Source: a virus. Taken from it: a stretch of DNA of 26,127 bases. This document shows, in pieces, positions 15,621-20,758 of this stretch; position 1 is the stretch's first letter, and each line of letters opens with the position of its first letter. The stretch spans positions 1 through 26,127 of the IMG/VR virus record IMGVR_UViG_3300037086_000072. One strand, given 5' to 3'. The translations under genes were made by a program, and so were the position numbers. Under the pieces are notes generated by a model. It saw only the letters and a program-made list of their open reading frames with translations, had not been told where the DNA came from and searched no databases.

Positions 15621-16396
15621 TCGCAGTCCGCACTCCTCTCCGCTGCGCGACGCGCGGCGGCCTCCCCCCGGTGTCCCTCCAACGCACGCATGGCGCTGTA
15701 GAGGTTCGTGAGCCGTTCCGGCGTGGCCTCTGCCGGCTTGCGCGGGGCCGCTTCCAGGACGCGCTTGATGATCTGCCACTCCAACTGCGCATCGTGCCGC
15801 TGCGACTCCGTGGCTTCATGCCAGCGAGCGCGGCGCTGGAGTTCGCCGCCGCGCTGTTCAACGGACATCTCGAGCAGTGTCAGCCCGGTCAGCGTCTCGC
15901 GCTTGGCCGCGATCTCGGCTTCAATGGCAGTCTCGGCCGCGCGCATGTCGGCGAGCAGGTTCTCCTGCCGGGCCTGTAGGTCGGCGATGTTGTAGGGCTT
16001 GTCGGCGGGCGCTGCGTTGAAGTCCACGACGCCGACCTTCTCGCCGATCGGTAGCGGCTCGCCGCATCGGTAGGCGGCAAAGTTTTTGCTGATGGCCGCT
16101 TCAACGTCTGCCGGGTTCTCCCCTGCTGCCAGGTTCACGGAAACGTCCACGCGGCTGACCTTGCCCGGCTCGACGAACTCCAGCCACCGATTCTCGTCTC
16201 GTCGCATCTCGATATACGCCGGCAGGATGCCGCGCAACATCGAGATGTCGGAGATCGAGACGGCGAGATAGTCAATCCAAGGGGTGGACTCTCCAACGCG
16301 CAGGATGATCTTTTCTTCGCTGGTGGCATGGAGCCACGGCGCCGGCGGCAGCCGCTTGTCGAGGGCTTCCAGTTTGTCGAGCGTCAGCGCGGGCAT
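15617..16396 (-). CDS. Hypothetical coiled-coil protein, 259 aa
   Basis: The last gene of the leftward operon. The ATG at 16396 has AAGGAAGGAAGATAGGA just upstream; an ATG at 16441 overlaps the previous gene and is rejected. Residues 1-110 look globular (IILRVGESTPWIDYLAVSIS, WLEFVEPGKVSRVDVSVNLA, DVEAAISKNFAAY). Residues 120-215 are a coiled coil (ADLQARQENLLADMRAAETA, IEAEIAAKRETLTGLTLL). The end is Ala/Arg-rich and ends with Cys-Asp. No family was recognised. Its reverse strand and regulator-led operon set it apart from the virion genes. Confidence 0.65.
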   Translation of the reverse strand: MPALTLDKLEALDKRLPPAPWLHATSEEKIILRVGESTPWIDYLAVSISDISMLRGILPAYIEMRRDENRWLEFVEPGKVSRVDVSVNLAAGENPADVEAAISKNFAAYRCGEPLPIGEKVGVVDFNAAPADKPYNIADLQARQENLLADMRAAETAIEAEIAAKRETLTGLTLLEMSVEQRGGELQRRARWHEATESQRHDAQLEWQIIKRVLEAAPRKPAEATPERLTNLYSAMRALEGHRGEAAARRAAERSADCD

Positions 16397-16400
16397 GGTC

Positions 16401-16595
16401 CTATCTTCCTTCCTTGGCGACTTGAGCGACCAAACCGGCAACCACCTCGCTCAGTTCAACGTCGATGACGAGATCGGCAGGACGGCTATTGCGCGTCGTT
16501 TTCTTCCCCGGCAATGGGACCAACTCATAGATCCCATTGATGGCCGGGTCGCACTGATTGATGAGAAGCACCGTCAGCGAGCGGCGACGTTTCAT
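16401..16595 (-). CDS. Hypothetical protein, 64 aa
   Basis: The ATG at 16595 overlaps the stop of the ribbon-helix-helix gene (TGATG) and has AAGGGGGA upstream. The sequence begins MKRRRSLTVLLINQCDPAIN, continues with GIYELVPLPGKKTTRN and ends in an acidic amphipathic helix (VIDVELSEVVAGLVAQVAKEG). It is mixed alpha/beta and soluble. No family was recognised. Its tight coupling to a small DNA-binding protein could mean a partner in regulation; this is inference from gene order only. Confidence 0.55.
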   Translation of the reverse strand: MKRRRSLTVLLINQCDPAINGIYELVPLPGKKTTRNSRPADLVIDVELSEVVAGLVAQVAKEGR

Positions 16596-16744
16596 CACTC
16601 CCCCTTCCGCTGCAGCGCAGCGACGATAAGCGCACGAATCCAAGCGGACACCGGCTGGCCCGCGCGGCGTGCCGCGGCTTTGACGCGGAGCACGAACGGG
16701 GCCGGAATCCGCACCTTGATCACCGAGTCGAGTAGGATGGCCAT
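16595..16744 (-). CDS. Ribbon-helix-helix regulator, 49 aa
   Basis: MAILLDSVIKVRIPAPFVLR and then VKAAARRAGQPVSAWIRALI: one beta strand (VIKVRIP) followed by two helices with the PVSxWIR turn typical of CopG/Arc-like dimeric DNA-binding proteins. It heads a three-gene leftward operon (16744 to 15617) and is expected to bind a short palindrome near its own promoter. The message appears leaderless, with the -10 ending seven bases before the ATG. Too short to contain anything beyond the DNA-binding fold. Confidence 0.7.
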   Translation of the reverse strand: MAILLDSVIKVRIPAPFVLRVKAAARRAGQPVSAWIRALIVAALQRKGE

Positions 16745-16750
16745 GGGGCG

Positions 16751-16780
16751 AATATGGCCCTAATGCGGCCCGGGTGTCAA
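16751..16780 (-). promoter_or_regulatory. Leftward leaderless promoter
   Basis: Reading leftward: TTGACA (16780-16775), 18-bp spacer, CATATT (16756-16751), cgcccc, then the ATG at 16744. Transcription starting seven bases past the -10 would begin on the start codon; no ribosome site exists. Confidence 0.55.
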
Positions 16781-16781
16781 G

Positions 16782-16824
16782 CGGTAAAACGAAGGCCCCG
16801 CGCGCCACCACACGCCCGGGGCCT
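16782..16824 (-). terminator. Probable leftward terminator
   Basis: On the minus strand AGGCCCCG (16824-16817) pairs with CGGGGCCT (16800-16793) across a 16-base loop, followed by TCGTTTTA. It would end transcription from the upstream leftward operon just before the next TTGACA promoter. The T-run is short, so termination may be partial. Confidence 0.5.
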
Positions 16825-16872
16825 CCTGCCGGTGTTCTGGCAGACGGGAGCGTAACACGATCCCCGCATGGT

Positions 16873-16902
16873 GCCCCGCCGAAGTGTCACCTCCGGCGGG
16901 GC
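16873..16902. other. Nine-pair inverted repeat
   Basis: GCCCCGCCG (16873-16881) and CGGCGGGGC (16894-16902) with a 12-base loop, no T-run on either side. It lies between the period-5 array and the terminator and could be a stability hairpin in the untranslated 3' region of the leftward operon. Confidence 0.4.
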
Positions 16903-16918
16903 GGTGCTTCTTCTCCTG

Positions 16919-17310
16919 CCCAACCTTGCATCGCCAGTCCCCGGCTAGCCTTGACTGCCAGACCCACAACGCCCGACCTCGCCAGGCCGAGCCCAGACTG
17001 CCAGACCGCGCCCGGCCTCACCACGCATAGACTGGCCGAACCTAGACTGCCCAACCCTTCCATTCCCGACCGTACCCGAGCCCTGCCCCGCCCACCTAGA
17101 CTGCCACGCCTCGCCCATCCCGGCCGCACCATTCCTTTCCCCACCTCGCCACGACTGCCGAACCCGACCCGACCAAGACCCGGCCTCTCCACGCCTTGCC
17201 TAGACTGCCCGGCCCCACCATTCCTTGCCAGACCCCGCCGCGCCTTGACTGCCATGCCCGGCCGCGCCCGTCCTTGCCAGACCCCGCCGCGCCTTGACTG
17301 CCATGCCTCG
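16919..17310. repeat. Period-5 CC/GG array punctuated by TAGACTG units
   Basis: A non-coding stretch of about 390 bp. On the plus strand CC recurs every five bases (CCnnn) almost without a break. The run is interrupted by CC-TAGACTG-CC or CC-TTGACTG-CC, where the CC-to-CC step is nine. GACTG starts at 16953, 16996, 17030, 17045, 17099, 17153, 17203, 17247 and 17296. Five of the eight spacings (34, 54, 54, 44, 49) equal 9 plus a multiple of five; the others are one base off. A 37-bp exact duplication lies at 17222-17258 and 17271-17307 (offset 49). On the leftward RNA this is GGnnn repeated, in the 3' untranslated region of the operon ending at 17317. Confidence 0.85.
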
Positions 17311-17316
17311 GCGACT

Positions 17317-17829
17317 TCAACCGTGCGCCGCCGCCTCGCGCACTTCCAACAGGCCCGTGAGATGGGCCAGCGCCCCGCGCGCCAACTCACACGCCGTCAG
17401 AAATTCCTCGTAGACCTCGTAGCGGGCCAACCACGCCTCCAGGTCCGACTGCGCACGGGCAAGGATCTGCTCGTTCAACTCGGGCGTGCGCCGGATCTCG
17501 GTCAGCGGGTGATAGCCTCGCTCCGCGTCCTCATCATCACCCGTCACCACCGACATCATGGCGCGGGCGTACTGCGGTTCAGCCTCCGTGCCGACGTTGA
17601 CATGCACGGCGCACATCATGTCGCGGGCCTGGTGAAGCCGCCACTTCTCGGCCGCCGCCGTGTCATCCCACTCGAAGAAGCCGTGCAGCGGGCTGCTGTT
17701 GTGCCTCGCATCGTCCAGGATGATCTCGGCCGTGAGCCGGCCGCGGCTGTGGCGCAGCGCCTTGAACCGCTCCAGCACGATCCGCATCGTCTGGCGGTTC
17801 CAGCGCCCACGGGGCTTGAACTCAGCCAT
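17317..17829 (-). CDS. Conserved phage hypothetical protein, 170 aa
   Basis: The ATG at 17829 overlaps the end of the upstream gene by eight bases, with GAGGTGAT as ribosome site. The N-terminal half has LTAEIILDDARHNSSPLHGF then FEWDDTAAAEKWRLHQARDM, a pattern I recognise from many phage and prophage proteins of unknown function. Residues 85-170 are helical (LNEQILARAQSDLEAWLARY, FLTACELARGALAHLTGLL). No catalytic motif is seen. It usually accompanies early-type genes such as the 238-residue gene upstream, so finding it antisense in the virion cluster is unusual. Confidence 0.7.
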   Translation of the reverse strand: MAEFKPRGRWNRQTMRIVLERFKALRHSRGRLTAEIILDDARHNSSPLHGFFEWDDTAAAEKWRLHQARDMMCAVHVNVGTEAEPQYARAMMSVVTGDDEDAERGYHPLTEIRRTPELNEQILARAQSDLEAWLARYEVYEEFLTACELARGALAHLTGLLEVREAAAHG

Positions 17830-18538
17830 TGATCACCTCGAAAGTGCCGTGCTGGCCGTTCTTCTCGACGCGCCACTCGCCGACGCCGACCGAGAAGCCG
17901 GCGTTCTGCGCGAGCGCCACGACTTGCTCAGCCGTCAGGAGGTCATCGCGGTAGATGATCTGCAACGTCACGCGCCAGTTGGGATACTCGGGGCGGTAGC
18001 GCAGATCTGCCACTCGATTGTTGTAGGGGCCGACGCGCACGGGGTCCTCACGCATCACGCACTTGTCGCTCTTGATCTCGACGAACTCCGTCGAGATGGC
18101 ACTCTTGACGAACACCGCAGCGCGGATCGCGGGCTTCGGGATTCCCAGCAGTGCACCGGCGTTCACCATGGCCAACTTGAAGGCCAACGTCGGGAAGGCA
18201 GGCTTGCCCTTGAACATGCACTTCGCGTCCTCAAAGTCTGCCTTGGGGTCTTTCTTCTCGCGGTGCTTCTTGGCCAGGCGCTTCTCCTCCGTCGTCATCT
18301 GCTGTTGCAGCAGCATCTCCTTGATTGCCTTCGGCCCCCATGCGTGGACGATCAACGAGTCACCACCGACAGTGATCTCGATGGTGCGGCGCGTGATCGG
18401 CTTGAGCGCGACGTTGATCACCGTCCGCGCCTTGTTGAACGACTCGACCGTGATCTCCTTCGGCTCGGCTGGCGCTGTGGCGTCATCGGCGAGCTGCACT
18501 TCGACCTTCGTCTCGGGCTTCTTCTTGGACGTTGCCAT
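17822..18538 (-). CDS. Conserved phage hypothetical protein, 238 aa
   Basis: The ATG at 18538 has GAAGGAG seven bases upstream. Residues 1-40 are charged. The core contains IEITVGGDSLIVHAWGPKAI, KEMLLQQQ, FPTLAFKLAMVNAG, VMREDPVRVG, DLRYRPEYPNWRVTLQIIY and ends VGVGEWRVEKNGQHGTFEV. This pattern (GxSxLIVHxW ... MREDxVRVG ... VGEWRPExxGxxGxF) is shared by a widespread phage protein of unknown function. The glycine-rich end recalls ferredoxin-like RAMP proteins, but that is only an impression. It is cotranscribed with the 170-residue gene and led by a ribbon-helix-helix protein. Confidence 0.75.
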   Translation of the reverse strand: MATSKKKPETKVEVQLADDATAPAEPKEITVESFNKARTVINVALKPITRRTIEITVGGDSLIVHAWGPKAIKEMLLQQQMTTEEKRLAKKHREKKDPKADFEDAKCMFKGKPAFPTLAFKLAMVNAGALLGIPKPAIRAAVFVKSAISTEFVEIKSDKCVMREDPVRVGPYNNRVADLRYRPEYPNWRVTLQIIYRDDLLTAEQVVALAQNAGFSVGVGEWRVEKNGQHGTFEVING

Positions 18539-18565
18539 GGTGGGCTCCTTCTTCGTTGGACGCTT

Positions 18566-18724
18566 CTACTTGGGGATGGCCGAGATAGCCGTCTTGCGAA
18601 TCCAGACGGCCAACGGCAAACCTTCCCTGTCGGCAGCGGCCTGCATGTTTTTGCGCTCGTCGGCGGTCAGCGAGATCGCCAGCGGAGCGCGCCTCAGACT
18701 CGGTTTCATCTTTCGCGGTGTCAT
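18566..18724 (-). CDS. Ribbon-helix-helix-like regulator, 52 aa
   Basis: Sequence: MTPRKMKPSLRRAPLAISLT, then ADERKNMQAAADREGLPLAV and WIRKTAISAIPK. The strand (PLAISLT), the helix (ADERKNMQAAADREG) and the PLAVWIRKTA second helix match Arc/CopG/MetJ-type small regulators. It opens the second leftward operon (18724 to 17317). It is similar in plan to the 49-residue regulator at 16744, sharing the P(L/V)xxWIR turn, which suggests paralogues or independent acquisitions. The message appears leaderless. It is too short for standard gene callers. Confidence 0.7.
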   Translation of the reverse strand: MTPRKMKPSLRRAPLAISLTADERKNMQAAADREGLPLAVWIRKTAISAIPK

Positions 18725-18730
18725 GCGGCT

Positions 18731-18759
18731 AACATATGCGGCTCATACGTATCTGTCAA
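18731..18759 (-). promoter_or_regulatory. Leftward leaderless promoter with dyad operator
   Basis: Reading leftward: TTGACA (18759-18754), 17-bp spacer, TATGTT (18736-18731), agccgc, ATG at 18724. This is the best sigma-70-type promoter in the window. The spacer contains the palindrome ATACGTAT (18745-18752), and CATATG (18733-18738) overlaps the -10; both are plausible sites for the regulator encoded immediately downstream. Confidence 0.65.
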
Positions 18760-18794
18760 GCGTTTTATGCTGGGGAAATACATTGCCGTCGCCA

Positions 18795-18803
18795 TGCTAG
18801 ACT
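18795..18803 (+). promoter_or_regulatory. Rightward extended -10, leaderless
   Basis: TG-c-TAGACT, then tccccc and the ATG at 18810. No ribosome site is present, and the expected start site coincides with the start codon. It restarts rightward transcription of the structural cluster after the leftward cassette. Confidence 0.55.
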
Positions 18804-18809
18804 TCCCCC

Positions 18810-19367
18810 ATGTCGAGCAAGAACAAGATCGTCGACGTTGACCACGGCTTCGCGCGCCTGATGTCGCTGGGCGAGGCGCTCAAGGGCGGCAGCTTCGTCA
18901 AGGTCGGCATCCTGGCCGACTCGGCGAAGGGCGGGCTGCACGTCCCGGGGGCGGCGCTTACCGTCGCCGAGATCGCGGCGGTCCTGGAGTACGGCACCGA
19001 GGACGGCCACATCCCGTCGCGGCCCTTCCTGCGGCAGACGTTCGACAAGCAGGTCGACGAGATGGCCCGGCTCGCCAAGGCTGCCGTGCTCAAGATCCTG
19101 GCAGGCAACATGACCGTTGGGCAGGCGCTCGGCCTCATGGGTGCCAAGTTCGCCGCGGAGATCAAGAAGACGATCACCGCAGGGCCAGAGGTGCCGCCGA
19201 CCAACGCGGACTCGACGAAGGCGGCAAAGGAAGCCAAGCGGGCCAAGGGCAACGTCGCCGACGTGCGGACGTTGGTGGACACCGGACGCATGGTCAACGC
19301 CGTGACGTGGGAGGTGGTCATGGGCGCCCTCGCGCGCAGCCTAGGCGCCAAGTCCGCAGGAAAGTGA
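18810..19367 (+). CDS. HK97 gp10-like neck/tail completion protein
   Basis: 185 residues. FVKVGILADSAKGG, then TVAEIAAVLEYGTEDGHIPSRPFLRQTF is the hallmark of the HK97 gp10 / virion morphogenesis family (EYGT...IPxRPFLR). The rest is helical with an Ala/Lys-rich stretch, ending in LVDTGRMVNAVTWEV, again typical of the family (LVDTGxLxxSIt). These proteins act in joining head and tail or in tail maturation. The ATG at 18810 is the first codon of a probably leaderless message. The gene ends in TGA, which is followed by TAG and forms the next promoter. Confidence 0.85.
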   Translation: MSSKNKIVDVDHGFARLMSLGEALKGGSFVKVGILADSAKGGLHVPGAALTVAEIAAVLEYGTEDGHIPSRPFLRQTFDKQVDEMARLAKAAVLKILAGNMTVGQALGLMGAKFAAEIKKTITAGPEVPPTNADSTKAAKEAKRAKGNVADVRTLVDTGRMVNAVTWEVVMGALARSLGAKSAGK

Positions 19368-19373
19368 TAGGAT
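19365..19373 (+). promoter_or_regulatory. Extended -10 on the stop codon, leaderless
   Basis: TG-a-TAGGAT begins with the TGA stop of the preceding gene. It is followed by tccccct and the GTG at 19381, so a start site seven or eight bases downstream falls on the start codon. No ribosome site is visible. Confidence 0.5.
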
Positions 19374-19380
19374 TCCCCCT

Positions 19381-19743
19381 GTGGATGTGGCCAGCCTGAT
19401 CCAGCGACTCTCGACCGGCTCCTACACGGTGACGCACCGGGCGGCGCCGACTACGGACGGCCACGGGCGCACGGTGGCAGGCGCAGCCACGACCGAGACT
19501 GCGGTGGCAGCCGTCTACCCGGCCAGCGGGCGCGACCTCCTGCGGCTGCCCGAGGGGCGGCGCTCGACCGAGACGCGAGTGGTGATCACCACGACGGCGC
19601 TCACCACCGGCGCGCAGGGTGGCGTGAACGCCGACCAAGTGACGCTCGACGGCCTGCTCTGGGAAGTGCAGAACTGCGAGCCGTGGCAGACGCCGGGCGC
19701 GACGGGCACCGGCTACAAGGCACTCGTCCAGGTGGCTGCCTGA
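19381..19743 (+). CDS. Head-tail connector/stopper-like protein, 120 aa
   Basis: GTG start. The protein is small and beta-rich: YTVTHRAAPTTDGHGRTVAG, AAVYPASGRDLLRLPEGRR, TETRVVITTTAL, QVTLDGLLWEVQNCEPWQTP and YKALVQVA. Size, the strand pattern and place between the gp10-like and terminator genes fit the head-closure or connector class (SPP1 gp16 / FII-like), in which a GxxLLxLPEGxRxxxxxxVxT segment is common. The stop overlaps the next ATG (TGATG). Confidence 0.7.
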   Translation: MDVASLIQRLSTGSYTVTHRAAPTTDGHGRTVAGAATTETAVAAVYPASGRDLLRLPEGRRSTETRVVITTTALTTGAQGGVNADQVTLDGLLWEVQNCEPWQTPGATGTGYKALVQVAA

Positions 19744-20648
19744 TGGCGACCTGGGCGGCCATCGCGAACGCCGTGCAGGCGGCCATCGTCTCGGCCTCGG
19801 GTCTGACGGCGGGCGCCGTGCGCTGGCGCTTTCAAGACTCACCGCAGCCGGCGCTGTCCTTCATCGATCTGTCCCTCGGCCCGTCCGTCGAGGTTGGACA
19901 GCCCTACGTCATCGACGACTACGACGCGACCCGGGCGGCCGGAGCGGAAATCCGAATCCAGGTCAAGGGGCTGCGCGAGATCGCGCTGGAACTCGAAGCC
20001 TTCACGTCGACCACGACGCCGGACGAGGGTTCGGCCATCGCTCTGTGCGAAGCGGCCAAGTTCTCGCTTTGGCTGCCGACCATCCGGGATGCGCTGGGCG
20101 CTCTCGGCTTCGTCCCGTTCGACGCCGGCCCTGTGCAGTTCGTCCCGGCCATCGTGGCGGTAGGCTTCCGCGGCCGGGCGACCTGCACGATCCGCTGCGC
20201 CATGCCGGCGCAGGTCGTGGCCGAGTACACGACCTGGATCGAGACGGTGAGCGGGACGATCCAGGGCAAGACGAGCGCGCCCCCGTGGCCGGTTGCGCCT
20301 GCCGCGCCGACCGTCACGCCGCACGGGACAGCGGGAACCACTGCCTACTCCTACAAGGGAGTGGCCCACTACCCGGACGGCACTCGCTCGGGCGCCGGGG
20401 CCGCGGGGTCGACAGCCCTTGGCGCCGCGACCCTGACCGGGACGAACTTCAACCGCACCGCCTGGACGCTGCCCTACAGCTGCGCGACCATGGGCGTCTA
20501 CCGGACGACGGGAGGGGCAACGAGCGGGCTCATCGCCACCCTGACGGCGCCGACGGCCACCCTGGACGATACGGGCCTGGCAGGCGACGGCGCTACCCCA
20601 CCGCCCTACGACAGCGAGACGGCTATCGCGCGAGACTTCTCAGCGTGA
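19743..20648 (+). CDS. Tail terminator-like protein with Ig-like C-terminal extension
   Basis: 301 residues. Residues 1-170 resemble the phage neck terminator/LIC_12616 type (VRWRFQDSPQPALSFIDLSL, YDATRAAGAEIRIQVKGLRE, and a domain of about 150 residues ending in the IRCAM strand). Residues 195-300 are an added beta-sandwich: AAPTVTPHGTAGTTAYSYKG, NRTAWTLPY, MGVYRTTGG and DDTGLAGDG match the Gt(t)xYxYxVxA...Wt...vYRt...DtGl motif of modules found on phage tail proteins. Terminators cap the tail tube; the extra module probably projects outward. ATG at 19743 was chosen because it overlaps the previous stop; the longer frame at 19683 is inside the previous gene. Confidence 0.75.
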   Translation: MATWAAIANAVQAAIVSASGLTAGAVRWRFQDSPQPALSFIDLSLGPSVEVGQPYVIDDYDATRAAGAEIRIQVKGLREIALELEAFTSTTTPDEGSAIALCEAAKFSLWLPTIRDALGALGFVPFDAGPVQFVPAIVAVGFRGRATCTIRCAMPAQVVAEYTTWIETVSGTIQGKTSAPPWPVAPAAPTVTPHGTAGTTAYSYKGVAHYPDGTRSGAGAAGSTALGAATLTGTNFNRTAWTLPYSCATMGVYRTTGGATSGLIATLTAPTATLDDTGLAGDGATPPPYDSETAIARDFSA

Positions 20649-20654
20649 TAGGCT
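20646..20654 (+). promoter_or_regulatory. Extended -10 upstream of sheath leader
   Basis: TG-a-TAGGCT starts on the TGA stop of the terminator gene. A start site near 20661 would place the conserved hairpin leader in the first hundred bases of the sheath message. The 19 bases at 20643-20661 are repeated exactly at 25253-25271. Confidence 0.5.
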
Positions 20655-20683
20655 TGCAGCCAGCCATGTAGCGCAGCGAGCAT

Positions 20684-20751
20684 AGGGTCGTCAGAACAAC
20701 TGAGCCCGGTCGGGACCAAGCGTCCCCGCCGGGCTTTTGCGTTCAAGGGAG
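20684..20751 (+). promoter_or_regulatory. Conserved hairpin leader, copy B
   Basis: AGGGTCGTCAGAAC-AACT leads to an outer stem AGCCCGG (20703-20709) with CCGGGCT (20729-20735) and an inner stem GGGAC (20712-20716) with GTCCC (20722-20726), then TTTT, GCGTTCAAGG and the sheath ATG at 20759. The inner stem differs from copy A at 12745 on both sides so that pairing is kept. Confidence 0.75.
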
Positions 20752-20758
20752 CTAGCCG

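Noticed and set aside
16849-16857. Minus-strand TGTTACGCT match to the extended -10 pattern
   Set aside because: It points into the probable terminator with no gene before it; best explained as chance.
16919-17310. CRISPR array
   Set aside because: The recurring unit is only five to nine bases, spacing varies from 15 to 54, and there are no long identical repeats apart from one 37-bp duplication.
16887-17390. Minus-strand 167-aa open frame rich in Gly/Arg/Trp
   Set aside because: It is a translation of the GGnnn repeat, with no ribosome site and irregular phase jumps at each CAGTC unit.
16774-17832. Plus-strand 352-aa open frame
   Set aside because: It crosses the period-5 repeat and then runs antisense to the 170-aa gene; its sequence is repeat-derived Pro/Arg/Leu.
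17660-18841. Plus-strand 393-aa open frame
   Set aside because: Antisense to the 170- and 238-aa genes, which have ribosome sites and recognisable family patterns.
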